38,127 nucleotides of DNA from Oleispira sp963933055 (GTDB lineage Bacteria; Pseudomonadota; Gammaproteobacteria; Pseudomonadales; Oceanobacteraceae). The translations under genes were made by a program, and so were the position numbers. The stretch lies in NCBI GenBank assembly GCA_963933055.1, contig CAWVSY010000034.1, positions 1-38,127 of the forward strand, read 5' to 3'. Below the pieces are notes generated by a model. That model was given only the letters and a program-made list of their open reading frames with translations. It was not told the origin of the DNA and searched no databases. Shown here piece after piece: positions 25,177 through 34,611 of this stretch. Position 1 is the stretch's first letter. Every line of letters starts with the position of its first letter.

Positions 25177-25241
25177 AGCCAACTCCAGTAGGTGTCATCA
25201 ATATATTTTTTTGGGGTAGACAAAAACCATTTCAGGCTTTC

Positions 25242-25268
25242 AAAAAAATGCCGGGTTACCCCGGCATT
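25242..25268 (-). terminator. Rho-independent terminator after tsf
   Basis: On the leftward strand a 9-bp GC-rich stem, AATGCCGGG with CCCGGCATT and a four-base loop (25247-25268), is followed by a run of seven T (complement of 25242-25248). It closes the rpsB-tsf unit before pyrH. Confidence 0.9.
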
Positions 25269-25320
25269 TCTAGAATTCTCTCACATTACAGGAAAGAATT
25301 CCCAGTCAATTCAATCAGAA

Positions 25321-26175
25321 TTAACCCTTAAGTTGAGCGGCAACTTCTGCTGCGAAATCAACTTCAGCAACTTCAACGCCTTCACCAACAGCAATACGTT
25401 GGAAAGATACGATTTCAGCACCGGCTTCTTTAGCCAACTGACCAACTGTCATATCTGGGTTCTTAACAAAAGGCTGCTCAGTTAAGCTAGACTCTTTCAA
25501 GAACTTCTTAATACGACCACCCATCATTTTTTCAACGATAGCGTCTGGCTTACCCGCCATATCTGGCTGAGCTTTAATAATGTCTTCTTCTTTAGCAACA
25601 AGCTCTGCTGGCATATCAGCAGCATTAACCACAACTGGGTTCAATGCAGTGATGTGCATAGCGATGTCTCTTGCTACGTCTTCGTTACCGCCTTTAAGAG
25701 CAACTAATGCCGCTAACTTACCGTTAGAGTGAACATAACTGCCCACAACATCAGACTCTAAAGAGAAAATGCGACGAACATTGATGTTCTCGCCAATTTT
25801 CTGAACCAATGCTTCACGAGCAGATTCAAGTTCACCTGCCATTACTGCAGCAATGTCAGTTTCTTTAGTTTCAGCAACTTTAGCAACAACCTTGTCAGCA
25901 AAACCTAGGAAGTTAGAATCGCCTGCAGCGAAATCTGTTTCAGAGTTAACTTCAACAGCGAAGATAGTATTGCCATTAGTCGCAACAAATACTTTACCTT
26001 CAGCAGCAGCGCGGTCAGCTTTTTTAGCGGCCTTAAGACCAGAGTTCTTACGTAGGTCTTCGATTGCTAGATCGATATCACCTTCGTTAGCCGCCAAAGC
26101 CTTTTTACATTCCATCATACCCAAGCCAGTGCGCTCGCGTAGTTCTTTAACAAGTTGTGCAGATATACGTGCCAT
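25321..26175 (-). CDS. tsf: Elongation factor Ts
   Basis: A 284-residue guanine nucleotide exchange factor for EF-Tu. The N-terminal UBA-like module has VKELRERTGLGMMECKKALA. The exchange core has EVNSETDFAAGDSNFLGFAD (the TDFV-type motif), then YVHSNGKLAALVAL and DIAMHITALNP. Length is as usual. A GAGGGATTTCTC segment provides the ribosome site before ATG. It lies 83 bp after rpsB, separated by an attenuator-like hairpin. Confidence 0.98.
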   Translation of the reverse strand: MARISAQLVKELRERTGLGMMECKKALAANEGDIDLAIEDLRKNSGLKAAKKADRAAAEGKVFVATNGNTIFAVEVNSETDFAAGDSNFLGFADKVVAKVAETKETDIAAVMAGELESAREALVQKIGENINVRRIFSLESDVVGSYVHSNGKLAALVALKGGNEDVARDIAMHITALNPVVVNAADMPAELVAKEEDIIKAQPDMAGKPDAIVEKMMGGRIKKFLKESSLTEQPFVKNPDMTVGQLAKEAGAEIVSFQRIAVGEGVEVAEVDFAAEVAAQLKG

Positions 26176-26211
26176 GAGAAATCCCTCAAGATCTAAAAAT
26201 TAAATAAATGC

Positions 26212-26241
26212 TCAAAAAAAAAGGGGCAAGCCCCTTTTTTT
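26212..26241 (-). terminator. Attenuator-like terminator between rpsB and tsf
   Basis: AAAAAGGGGC / GCCCCTTTTT forms a stem around an AA loop (about 26217-26238), with A and T runs on both flanks. It has the form of a full intrinsic terminator inside an operon. Partial termination would give more S2 than EF-Ts transcript. Comparable rpsB-tsf intergenic terminators are known in enterobacteria. Confidence 0.8.
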
Positions 26242-26258
26242 ATGATGAAGCTTAGAAA

Positions 26259-26996
26259 TTACTCAGCCGCTGGCTCAGCTTTCTCTTCAGCAACTTCGCC
26301 TTTATCAGCAGCAGTTGCTTGCTTGCCGTCAAGAACTGCATCAGCAACAGCAGTTGCATAGATCTCGATTGCACGGATCGCATCATCGTTACCAGGGATA
26401 ACGTAATCGATACCATCTGGGTTAGAGTTAGTATCAACGATACCAACAACTGGGATACCCAACTTGTTTGCTTCTTGAATCGCAATACGCTCATGATCAA
26501 CGTCGATTACGAAAACAACATCAGGCAAACCGCCCATGTCTTTGATACCACCGATAGAACGCTCTAGCTTGTCCATTTCACGGGCACGCATCAAAGCTTC
26601 TTTCTTAGTTAACTGCTCAAAAGTACCGTCAGCTTTTTGAGCTTCTAAATCGCGAAAACGCTTAATAGATTGACGAATAGTTTTGTAGTTAGTCAACATA
26701 CCACCCAACCAGCGGTGAGCAACGTATGGCTGACCAGCGCGCTCTGCTTGTTGTTGGATGATTTTGCTTGCTGCACGCTTAGTACCAACAAATAATACTT
26801 TGTTGTTGCCAGAAGTGCGGTTTTCGATCAACTTCAATGCATTGTTCAATGCAGGAACAGTGTGTTCCAAGTTGATGATATGAATCTTATTACGAGCACC
26901 AAAGATGTACTTACCCATTTTAGGGTTCCAGTAACGAGTTTGGTGTCCAAAGTGAACGCCTGCTTTAAGCAGGTCACGCATACTTACTTGCGCCAT
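26259..26996 (-). CDS. rpsB: 30S ribosomal protein S2
   Basis: A 245-residue S2 protein. Diagnostic stretches: MRDLLKAGVHFGHQTRYWNP, KIHIINLEHTVPALNNAL, LFVGTKRAASKIIQQQAERA, YVAHRWLGGMLTNYKTIRQS and LPDVVFVIDVDHERIAIQEA, then GIPVVGIVDTNSNPDGIDYV. The C-terminus has an Ala/Glu-rich tail (AEEKAEPAAE). A TTAAGGTAG segment precedes the ATG. S2 typically represses its own operon through the leader RNA, and a suitable leader is visible here. Confidence 0.98.
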   Translation of the reverse strand: MAQVSMRDLLKAGVHFGHQTRYWNPKMGKYIFGARNKIHIINLEHTVPALNNALKLIENRTSGNNKVLFVGTKRAASKIIQQQAERAGQPYVAHRWLGGMLTNYKTIRQSIKRFRDLEAQKADGTFEQLTKKEALMRAREMDKLERSIGGIKDMGGLPDVVFVIDVDHERIAIQEANKLGIPVVGIVDTNSNPDGIDYVIPGNDDAIRAIEIYATAVADAVLDGKQATAADKGEVAEEKAEPAAE

Positions 26997-27110
26997 AGTA
27001 TAACTACCTTAATATAAGTTTGGGTTGGGCCTCCACACATCCAATACCGCGACCTTTCGGCACCCCGCAACATCGTTATGATGTGTGTGTGTATTATTTA
27101 CTAACCAAGC
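26997..27110 (-). promoter_or_regulatory. Structured rpsB leader RNA, probable S2 autoregulatory element
   Basis: In the leftward RNA, CACACATC (complement of 27080-27087) pairs perfectly with GATGTGTG (complement of 27036-27043). The stem encloses about 36 bases containing GGGGTGCCGAAAGGTCGCGG. After the stem comes GAGGCCCAACCC and the ribosome site. A conserved structured leader that S2 binds is known upstream of gammaproteobacterial rpsB, and the position and the GATGTGTGGAGG core fit. Assignment to that element is from memory of the family. Confidence 0.6.
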
Positions 27111-27175
27111 TATCAAGCAGAGCATTTGAGAGACAATCAAAAACACTAAAACAAAACAGGCTTAATTAGCCGCGC

Positions 27176-27204
27176 TTTATACCATTTACACCAACAAAAA
27201 TAAA
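27176..27204 (-). promoter_or_regulatory. Putative rpsB promoter with GC-rich discriminator
   Basis: On the leftward strand an extended -10, TGGTATAAA (-10 hexamer at 27176-27181), lies 17 bp after a weak -35 TTTATT (27199-27204). It is followed directly by GCGCGGC. A GC-rich discriminator of this kind is typical of promoters of ribosomal genes under stringent (ppGpp) control. The start would give a leader of about 170 bases. The rest of the 27111-27348 gap holds no other feature I can support. Confidence 0.55.
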
Positions 27205-27348
27205 GTCAAATATGAATAAATTGCTTGTTTATTGACAAATTTGCCCCATTTATAAAAAACTAAGATAGGCGTACAATAATGCCATTAATCGGTCATATCA
27301 TGAATGTGAGCCATACCTATCGTAAAGCGACAGCACAAGCGAAGTAAT

Positions 27349-28125
27349 ATGTCTAAATTTGTAAAAACAGCAGAAGAAATCGAAAAGATGCGCATTGCCG
27401 GTCGTTTGGCTGCAGAAGTCTTAGAAATGATTGAAGAGCATATCGTAGCCGGTGTCACCACCGATGAGCTTAATACGATTTGCCATGACTACATCGTTAA
27501 TGTTCAAGGCGCTATCCCTGCGCCCTTAAATTATCATGGTTTCCCTAAATCCATCTGTACTTCGGTAAACCATGTTATCTGCCATGGCATTCCAAATGAT
27601 AAAGCACTAAAGAAAGGCGATATCATTAACATCGACATTACCGTTATCAAAGATGGTTATCATGGCGATACGAGTAAAATGTTCTTTATTGGTGAGCCAA
27701 CAGCCCCGATAAAGCGTTTAGTCGATATCACACAAGAAAGCATGTATAAAGCCATTGCTTTGGTTAAGCCTGGCTGCCGCTTAGGTGATATTGGTGAAGT
27801 TATTCAAAAGTATGCCGAAAGCAACCATTACTCTGTAGTGCGTGAGTACTGTGGACACGGCATTGGCAGTGAATTCCATGAAGATGGCTTCCAAGTTCTG
27901 CACTATGGCAAAGCAGGAACTGGCATGGAGCTACTACCCGGCATGACCTTCACCATTGAGCCAATGATCAACTTAGGCAAGCGTTTTAACAAACAACTAC
28001 CTGATGGCTGGACCGTTGTGACCAAAGACCGTAAGCCAAGCGCGCAATTCGAACATACGTGTCTTGTGACTGAAGACGGTGTCGACGTATTAACGCGTCG
28101 CAAAGAAGAAACTCAATTCTGGTAG
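27349..28125 (+). CDS. map: Type I methionine aminopeptidase
   Basis: A 258-residue enzyme that removes the initiator Met from nascent proteins. Metal-ligand motifs of the pita-bread fold are visible: INIDITVIKDGYHGDTSKMF (two Asp), CGHGIGSEFHE (His), FTIEPMI (Glu) and AQFEHTCLVTEDG (Glu). Length is that of the type Ia enzyme without a zinc-finger extension. It is divergent from rpsB, a common gammaproteobacterial layout, and glnD follows 55 bp later. Confidence 0.97.
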   Translation: MSKFVKTAEEIEKMRIAGRLAAEVLEMIEEHIVAGVTTDELNTICHDYIVNVQGAIPAPLNYHGFPKSICTSVNHVICHGIPNDKALKKGDIINIDITVIKDGYHGDTSKMFFIGEPTAPIKRLVDITQESMYKAIALVKPGCRLGDIGEVIQKYAESNHYSVVREYCGHGIGSEFHEDGFQVLHYGKAGTGMELLPGMTFTIEPMINLGKRFNKQLPDGWTVVTKDRKPSAQFEHTCLVTEDGVDVLTRRKEETQFW

Positions 28126-28180
28126 CCAATGCGATTCAATCCAACCATATATGAATATTAGCAACTCGTAGGTATAGATT

Positions 28181-30895
28181 TTGACAACCATCGCCGCAGA
28201 TAACACAACCGTTGAACTTCCAACTATTGATAATCAAGTTCTCATTCAACAATTAGCTGCGGCGCCCTCACCTCTCCCAATAATCAAACCCTTACTCGCG
28301 AACATCAAACAACAATGCCATGAATACTTTCGCCAAACCCTCGACGCAACCACACTTGTTGCCCATCGCAGTGGCTTAATTGATCAAATTTTATTCTGTT
28401 TATGGCAATACTCTGGCTTCAACTCCGGTACAAACAATATCGCCCTACTGGCTGTTGGTGGCTATGGTAGAGGCGAGCTGCAGCCACACTCAGATATTGA
28501 TTTATTAATTGTCCTAAAAGATGAAGCGGCATTTGAACAACACAAAGACGCCCTTCAAAGCTTTATCACCCTACTATGGGATATAAAACTTGATATTGGG
28601 CACAGCGTTCGTACATTGGATGAATGTGTTAGCGAAGCCGCTAAAGACCTAACCATTATTACCAACATGATGGAAGCAAGAACCCTTGCAGGAAATAACG
28701 ACTTACTAAAACAACTCGAAGCAAAGACGGATTCTCGCATTATCTGGTCGGCACCCGATTTTTTTGCAGCCAAATGGGAAGAGCTGCATAAGCGCCATAC
28801 AAAACACGAAGATACCGAATATAATCTTGAACCCAATGTAAAAAACTCTCCCGGCACCTTGCGCGACATCCAAACCATTAACTGGATGGCCATGCGTCAT
28901 TTTGGCCACGATGAAATTGAAGAATTAAGACAATATAAATTCTTAACTCAATTCGAATTAAATCAATATCAACGCAGTACGCAGTTCTTGTGGCAGTTAC
29001 GTTACGCTTTGCACATGGTAACGAATAGAGAAGAAGACCGATTATTATTTAATCTGCAAAAAGATATTGCAGAAATATTGGGCTTTACTGACGATGAAGA
29101 AATGCTCGGCGTTGAGCACATGATGCTGCAGTTTTATCGTCACCAACTTGCGCTCACCGAATTAACCGACATTCTTCTCTTCCACATCAAAGACGATATT
29201 TTTGGTGGCTCGAGTGAAGACATCATCGAGACGATTGATGACGACTTCTACATTTGCAATGGGCACATTCATTTAACAGACCCCAAACGTATCGCTGAAA
29301 AACCTGAATTACTATTACGCATCTTTGTTGAATTTGCCAAGCGCGATAATATTGAAGGAATGCATTCAAGCACAATCCGGGCAATACACGACAACCGTGA
29401 ATTAATTGATGAAGATTTCCGTATAAACGAACAGCATAATGATTTATTCATGCAGTTTTTAAGGAATAACCTTCGAATTTCCAGCACACTAAAACGCATG
29501 ATGCGCTATGGAATTTTAGGACGTTACATTCCCGATTTCGGTAGCATCATTGGTCATATGCAATATGATTTATTTCATATTTATACCGTCGATGAACACA
29601 GCTTACGCATGGTCCAAATGTTACGCCGATATCGACACGCAGATGAAAAAGAACATTTTCCTGTGGCCCATAACCTAGTCAAAAAAATTAAACGTAAAGA
29701 AGTGCTCTACATTACCGCTATTTTGCATGATGCTGGAAAAATGCACCGCGGTGAACATGAAATCGCAGGGGCTGAAATTGCCAAAGAGTTTTGTAAGCAA
29801 CATAAACTGAACCAGTACGACGCCGATATGGTGGAGTGGCTTGTTCGCAACCACCTAGTCATGTCACAAGCATCACAACGCATTGATATTAACAACCCTG
29901 AAGACATTCACCAATTCGCTTTAGAAGTTGGCGATATAGACCATCTACAACACTTATTCTTGATCTCTGTTGCCGATATATACAGCACCAACCCAAAACT
30001 TTGGACAGGATGGCGCGCAGAGCAAATGCGCACCCTGTATTACAATACCAAACAAGCTTTTCGTCGCGGCCTTAATAATTCAATGGGCAAAGATCAATTC
30101 ATTAGTGCGATCCAATGCGAAGCCATCTACGAACTTGAGCAGCTAGGCATCAGCGAAGCCAAAACACGAGAGATCTGGGCAGAGCCAGGGGATGATTACT
30201 TTTTACGAGAAGGTGCTGACAATATTATATGGCATACACAAATCATTACCGAGCATGGCAATAGCGAATCTCCTTTAATAGCTATTCGTGAAACGAGCGA
30301 TACAGATTTTGAAGGCGCTACTCAGATCTTTATATTTATGAAAGGTCACCCAAATCTTTTTGCTGTAACAACCGCCACACTCGACCAACTTAATCTTAGC
30401 ATTCAAGACGCACGAATCATGACATCCAATAACCGCAATGCGGTTGATACCTATATTGTACTGGATGAAAATGGCGACTCTATTGGTAATGACATTGCCC
30501 GCATCGAACAAATAAAAAATACGCTTACAAAAGCACTATCGACACCAGAAGAATATAACAATGTTATTCAGCGTCGTACCTCGAGACAACTAAAACACTT
30601 TCAAGTGCCTACTCAAGTCACGTTGAGTAATGACCCTGTTATGAAGCGCACATTAGTAGAAGTCATCGCGGCTGATCGCCCTGGATTACTCGCCCGCATG
30701 GGAGAGTTTTTTATGACTCACGATTTGCTAATGCACAGCGCTAAGATTATGACGGAAGGTGAGCGAATTTCAGATATTTTCTTTATATCGGATAGCGATG
30801 ATAACCCCATCAGCGATCCTGATTTATGCCTACTGATTCAAGAAGGAATATGCAAAGTGCTAGACCAGCAAGTCGAAGCACAGCAACAGGTTTGA
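28181..30895 (+). CDS. glnD: Bifunctional PII uridylyltransferase/uridylyl-removing enzyme GlnD
   Basis: A 904-residue nitrogen sensor that uridylylates PII proteins at low glutamine and deuridylylates them at high glutamine. Domains in order: nucleotidyltransferase with GGYGRGELQPHSDIDLL (about 91-107), the GlnD linker domain with VKNSPGTLRDIQTINWMA, an HD hydrolase with YITAILHDAGKMHRG (about 510-523), and two ACT domains (about 715-785 and 825-900; the second has AADRPGLLARMGEFF). The start is probably the TTG at 28181, with TAGGT eight or so bases upstream. No terminator separates it from the convergent kinase gene. Confidence 0.96.
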   Translation: MTTIAADNTTVELPTIDNQVLIQQLAAAPSPLPIIKPLLANIKQQCHEYFRQTLDATTLVAHRSGLIDQILFCLWQYSGFNSGTNNIALLAVGGYGRGELQPHSDIDLLIVLKDEAAFEQHKDALQSFITLLWDIKLDIGHSVRTLDECVSEAAKDLTIITNMMEARTLAGNNDLLKQLEAKTDSRIIWSAPDFFAAKWEELHKRHTKHEDTEYNLEPNVKNSPGTLRDIQTINWMAMRHFGHDEIEELRQYKFLTQFELNQYQRSTQFLWQLRYALHMVTNREEDRLLFNLQKDIAEILGFTDDEEMLGVEHMMLQFYRHQLALTELTDILLFHIKDDIFGGSSEDIIETIDDDFYICNGHIHLTDPKRIAEKPELLLRIFVEFAKRDNIEGMHSSTIRAIHDNRELIDEDFRINEQHNDLFMQFLRNNLRISSTLKRMMRYGILGRYIPDFGSIIGHMQYDLFHIYTVDEHSLRMVQMLRRYRHADEKEHFPVAHNLVKKIKRKEVLYITAILHDAGKMHRGEHEIAGAEIAKEFCKQHKLNQYDADMVEWLVRNHLVMSQASQRIDINNPEDIHQFALEVGDIDHLQHLFLISVADIYSTNPKLWTGWRAEQMRTLYYNTKQAFRRGLNNSMGKDQFISAIQCEAIYELEQLGISEAKTREIWAEPGDDYFLREGADNIIWHTQIITEHGNSESPLIAIRETSDTDFEGATQIFIFMKGHPNLFAVTTATLDQLNLSIQDARIMTSNNRNAVDTYIVLDENGDSIGNDIARIEQIKNTLTKALSTPEEYNNVIQRRTSRQLKHFQVPTQVTLSNDPVMKRTLVEVIAADRPGLLARMGEFFMTHDLLMHSAKIMTEGERISDIFFISDSDDNPISDPDLCLLIQEGICKVLDQQVEAQQQV

Positions 30896-30899
30896 TAGT

Positions 30900-30925
30900 T
30901 TATACATCTATCTTATACATCTATC
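30900..30925. repeat. Perfect 13-bp tandem duplication between glnD and the kinase gene
   Basis: TTATACATCTATC occurs twice without a gap at 30900-30912 and 30913-30925. The second copy includes the stop codon of the leftward kinase gene. The 17-bp space between the two convergent genes consists mostly of the first copy. Confidence 0.9.
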
Positions 30926-33480
30926 GGTTCGAGCTGAAAATAAAACGAAGCACCAGCCGATGATGAATCAAATTTAATTTGACTCCCTAAGCGTTTCAAA
31001 GCGACATCAACAAACCTCAATCCCAAACCGATACCCTGTGCTTTCTTGGTATTACTATCATCCCCTCTCTGGAAAGGCTTAAATAGGCTATCTAACAAGT
31101 CTACAGGTATTCCCGGGCCTTCATCTGTGACACGAACTTCTAATAAACTCACGGACTCTGCCGTCAGCAACTGTTGAATAGATATACATACTTCGCTTTC
31201 ATTAGGACTATATTTAATCGCATTACTCACTAAATTTAACAAGATTCGCTCCAACAGATCGCCATTCGCCATCACCCAGCATTCATCCAGAGACGTAAAA
31301 TTTAACGTAATATTTTTATCTTGTGCCTGATGATAAAGACTATCAAGTGAGTTTTGACATACCGAATAAAGATCAACCTCATACAGTTTGATCTCTTCTT
31401 CAGCTTCGACTTTAGCCAAACTTAAAAATTGCTCAGCAAAATCCAACCCTCGCTGACTGTATTGATCGACTTTATTAATAATATCAGTGCTATTAACGCT
31501 ATCGCCTTCTGGCATAGTCCTGACCTGATGAACAAGGGCCTGTAACGATGCCATAGGAGATCGTAAATCATGCGATAAGAAATCAATCATCTCATTGCGA
31601 CTACGATGAGCCTGCTTAATCAAACTAATATCAGTCAGATTAAATACCAATAAAGGTGCAATATTTTCTTGCCCATCTAAACACCGAACACTGATGGATA
31701 AATCCCTTAACTCTGCTTTAGCTTCAACCCTCATCGATTGCTGCAAAAAAATAGTCTCTCTTAAAATGGCCAACCAACTGCCTTTAAGCAAAGAAATAGA
31801 AGTAAAGAATTCTTCCAGTTTATTAACCGGTTTATTCGTAAATTCTTTAAGAGCATAATTTTGAAAGAGGACTCTACCAGAAAGATCGGCAACCAGAATA
31901 CCTGCAGCAATCCCCTCAATACTGGCTTCAAATAATGAGTGGTTCATTGTCATTTGCTGCTGATATATATCAATCAATGAAAGCTGCTGCGAAAACACAT
32001 CGGAACGCACACGGTTAGAATCTTCGATTTTTGATAAAGGCACTTCTAAATCGAATATTTTATTTAACAAACTCAATTTTCGACGCTCTAAATCGGTAAA
32101 TTTATCAAAATGTATTAGCAGTGTCTTTTCTTGCTGAGCAATACGCACCGAAAGTGACTTTTCAATCGTGAGTATTGACCGTTCATTAATGCTAGGCTCA
32201 TCCAAAATACGGTAATTATCTATTTGCATCAAAGATAAGGTGTATTCTAAATCGGTATCACTATTCAGCTGAATATATTCTGGCAAACGAAAAGATTCTT
32301 CCGACTGTTGCAATTTAAGCAGGTTCAATTGCTGACGAAAGTACTGAAATAAACGACTCAGCCTCAATAAATTCCAGATAAAAGGAATGATCAATAAGGC
32401 CATCATTAACCCTGCACTTTTATACCAATAACCTAACCTTAAAAAAGCATAAGTTAAAAACCAAGCACCGACCAAGCAGAGTGTAATTATTATAAACTGC
32501 TGAATACCAGACAGTCGTGGAATTAAATATAATATTAAAAAAATAACAGCTGAGTTAATCAGCCCCGATGAAATCATCGGTAAAATATGAATTAAAGTAT
32601 CATGCTTTAACCCCTGGTAAATATTCGCATTGATATCAACTGCGGGACTTTGTCGCCCTTCATCACTTACCGGTGTTAATAACGGATCGCCCATTGATGT
32701 GGCCGTCATGCCAACAAAAACAGTGTGTTTAGCAATTTTTTCAATGGGCACAAGCCCCGTAAATACATCAACAAAAGAAACTCTTTGATAATCGCCACGA
32801 TTCACAAATGGGATGTAAGCTTGCTCTTCAACAGAATAGCTGACATTAAAATAGGGAGAGTTAAATAGCAGACTAGCAAATGAAAAATGCGGCCAGGTAT
32901 TTTCTGAGAGTCCATCCATTAATCGCACAGATCTCAGTGTGCCGTCAGAGTCGAGATAGCTATTAACGTGACCTAGGCTGGCATGCTTACGAAAGGAAGG
33001 GGCAGGTAATACCTCAGTCACGTTACCTTGATTAAAAAGTCGATCAAAATATAATGGAAGAATTGTGCGATCGCTTTTGGTAATAGCTTCCGCTAGCAGC
33101 ACGTCGTTTTGATCTTTTAAGTCTTCATTAGAAAAAACAATATTGTAAGCAATAACAGAAGCATCTGCTTGGGTTAGCAGCTCTATCATTTGCCCATGAT
33201 AACTTCGAGGCCATGGCCAATCTCCAAGCAGAGATAAGCTCTGCTCATCAATTTCAACGATTAAAATTTCATCATCAGGATAAGCAGGTAATGCATTAAG
33301 GTGTTTATCATAGATAAAATAATTCGCAGCTTCAGTCCAGTTATTGATTTGATTTATATGCACTACACATAAAATCACTAGACCTAGAAGTATCAAATGC
33401 CAATCGAAAGAAAACCCATCTTTTTTCGGGCTTTGCAATAAGCCCTTTACATTATTATTTTTGCGTTCAACCACGCTCAT
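30913..33480 (-). CDS. CHASE2-domain sensor histidine kinase
   Basis: An 855-residue membrane kinase. One helix (WHLILLGLVILCVVHI) leads to a large periplasmic CHASE2 domain (about 50-300: LIVEIDEQSLSLLGDWPWPR, FVGMTATSMGDPLLTP). Three to four helices (about 300-375) follow, then a coiled-coil linker and a PAS-like segment (ASIEGIAAGILVADLSGRVL). The HisKA phospho-acceptor is in MIDFLSHDLRSPMASLQ (His near 635). The ATPase domain has LLNLVSNAIKYSP, VTDEGPGIP and QGIGLGLRFV. The ligand is unknown. It is the last gene of a leftward cluster with an OmpR-type regulator and a LysM-FecR protein, 25 bp after the latter. Confidence 0.93.
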   Translation of the reverse strand: MSVVERKNNNVKGLLQSPKKDGFSFDWHLILLGLVILCVVHINQINNWTEAANYFIYDKHLNALPAYPDDEILIVEIDEQSLSLLGDWPWPRSYHGQMIELLTQADASVIAYNIVFSNEDLKDQNDVLLAEAITKSDRTILPLYFDRLFNQGNVTEVLPAPSFRKHASLGHVNSYLDSDGTLRSVRLMDGLSENTWPHFSFASLLFNSPYFNVSYSVEEQAYIPFVNRGDYQRVSFVDVFTGLVPIEKIAKHTVFVGMTATSMGDPLLTPVSDEGRQSPAVDINANIYQGLKHDTLIHILPMISSGLINSAVIFLILYLIPRLSGIQQFIIITLCLVGAWFLTYAFLRLGYWYKSAGLMMALLIIPFIWNLLRLSRLFQYFRQQLNLLKLQQSEESFRLPEYIQLNSDTDLEYTLSLMQIDNYRILDEPSINERSILTIEKSLSVRIAQQEKTLLIHFDKFTDLERRKLSLLNKIFDLEVPLSKIEDSNRVRSDVFSQQLSLIDIYQQQMTMNHSLFEASIEGIAAGILVADLSGRVLFQNYALKEFTNKPVNKLEEFFTSISLLKGSWLAILRETIFLQQSMRVEAKAELRDLSISVRCLDGQENIAPLLVFNLTDISLIKQAHRSRNEMIDFLSHDLRSPMASLQALVHQVRTMPEGDSVNSTDIINKVDQYSQRGLDFAEQFLSLAKVEAEEEIKLYEVDLYSVCQNSLDSLYHQAQDKNITLNFTSLDECWVMANGDLLERILLNLVSNAIKYSPNESEVCISIQQLLTAESVSLLEVRVTDEGPGIPVDLLDSLFKPFQRGDDSNTKKAQGIGLGLRFVDVALKRLGSQIKFDSSSAGASFYFQLEPIDV

Positions 33481-33505
33481 ATTTGGATTTTCTTTATAAT
33501 ATAGG

Positions 33506-34579
33506 TTATATCGCCGGCGCAGACAGATCTAGATTTATACGGCGATTTCTACCCTCAAAACCTTGATCATCAATGCCACGAATTAATAATTGATATTGCC
33601 CGAACTCAACATCTTCAATCAGAAACTTCGGGGCTTGTATTGTTTTTTCCCATACCTGAGCATTCTGCGTCATTAAGGTCACTTTATAAAAAGCGGCCTT
33701 TTCAATTTTTTTCCATTCCAGCAATAAAGGAAGAGCTCCACTCGTGGATTCATTAATCGTCACTAAGGGACGCGGTAACAATCTAACCGGCTCTGAAACC
33801 CCCTTACCCTCAACAGCTAAAACTCCCTGCCCCGAAGTAATCGATTGCTGGTTGTTATCTGATTTGACGGTAAGTGCCCCTGTTAATAATTCTGTTCTCA
33901 TCTCTACGGCATCGCTACTCGCGCTGGCTTTTCGTTCAACCCTAAAGTCGGTACCTCGAACGGCAGCCACAGCAGCAGGTGTTGAAATTTCATAACGACT
34001 GTCTTTATTACTAAGCTTTTCTACTTGCGCTTTCACTCGACCTTTTAAAAGCTCTACTCGTGTACTCACAAGCTGAGTTGCATCATAGAATTGCAAATTA
34101 GCCATACGAATTGTGCTATTTTCTTTTAATAGTAAACGAGAATTATCAGCAAATTCGATCATTGCGCTACCACCTTGTGATTTCACAACATCTTCTTGAT
34201 TTAATAAATCACCGACATGCAAAGCATCTTCGCTTTTACTATTTTGACGAAAAACTAAGACATCACCTTCTAGTGCGATCACCAATGCGGTAGCTGTCTG
34301 GTCAATCAACCAAGACTTAGGAATACGAATAATGGATTTTGGCGGAATGTATTTAGGATTTTTTAATTGATTGAAGACGACCAATTTTTTCCAACATAAC
34401 GGATCTGTAACATACGTTTTACAAATACCCCATACCGTATCATCTTTCTTAACCGTATAAAGAAACAGCTCATCTGCGTCTACTGAGCCATCATTAACGA
34501 CAGCAGCATTCACATACAGAGAAAGCATAGAGAATAAAACGATAAAACCAGCACAATAATTTCTTTTTAACGTTGACAT
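33506..34579 (-). CDS. Secreted LysM-FecR domain protein
   Basis: A 357-residue protein with a signal peptide (KRNYCAGFIVLFSMLSLYVN then AA). Residues ~38-90 are a LysM domain (YTVKKDDTVWGICKTYVTDP, IPPKSIIRIP), which usually binds peptidoglycan. Residues ~105-215 are a FecR domain (GGSAMIEFADNSRLLLKENS, ELLKGRVKA, STPAAVAAVRGTDFRV). The C-terminal ~90 residues look like a fibronectin-type or Ig-like fold. It lacks the membrane helix of classical FecR anti-sigma regulators and has no sigma factor beside it. FecR-domain proteins next to CHASE2 proteins are a recurring arrangement, so it may relay a wall signal to the kinase (inference). AAAGGA precedes the ATG. Confidence 0.9.
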   Translation of the reverse strand: MSTLKRNYCAGFIVLFSMLSLYVNAAVVNDGSVDADELFLYTVKKDDTVWGICKTYVTDPLCWKKLVVFNQLKNPKYIPPKSIIRIPKSWLIDQTATALVIALEGDVLVFRQNSKSEDALHVGDLLNQEDVVKSQGGSAMIEFADNSRLLLKENSTIRMANLQFYDATQLVSTRVELLKGRVKAQVEKLSNKDSRYEISTPAAVAAVRGTDFRVERKASASSDAVEMRTELLTGALTVKSDNNQQSITSGQGVLAVEGKGVSEPVRLLPRPLVTINESTSGALPLLLEWKKIEKAAFYKVTLMTQNAQVWEKTIQAPKFLIEDVEFGQYQLLIRGIDDQGFEGRNRRINLDLSAPAI

Positions 34580-34611
34580 AATATTCCTTTATAAATCACC
34601 AATAATTGATT

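Noticed and set aside
27232..27278. TTGACA at 27232-27237 as the map promoter -35
   Set aside because: No acceptable -10 lies 16-18 bp downstream; TACAAT at 27272-27277 has only a weak -35 at the right distance, so no promoter is called.
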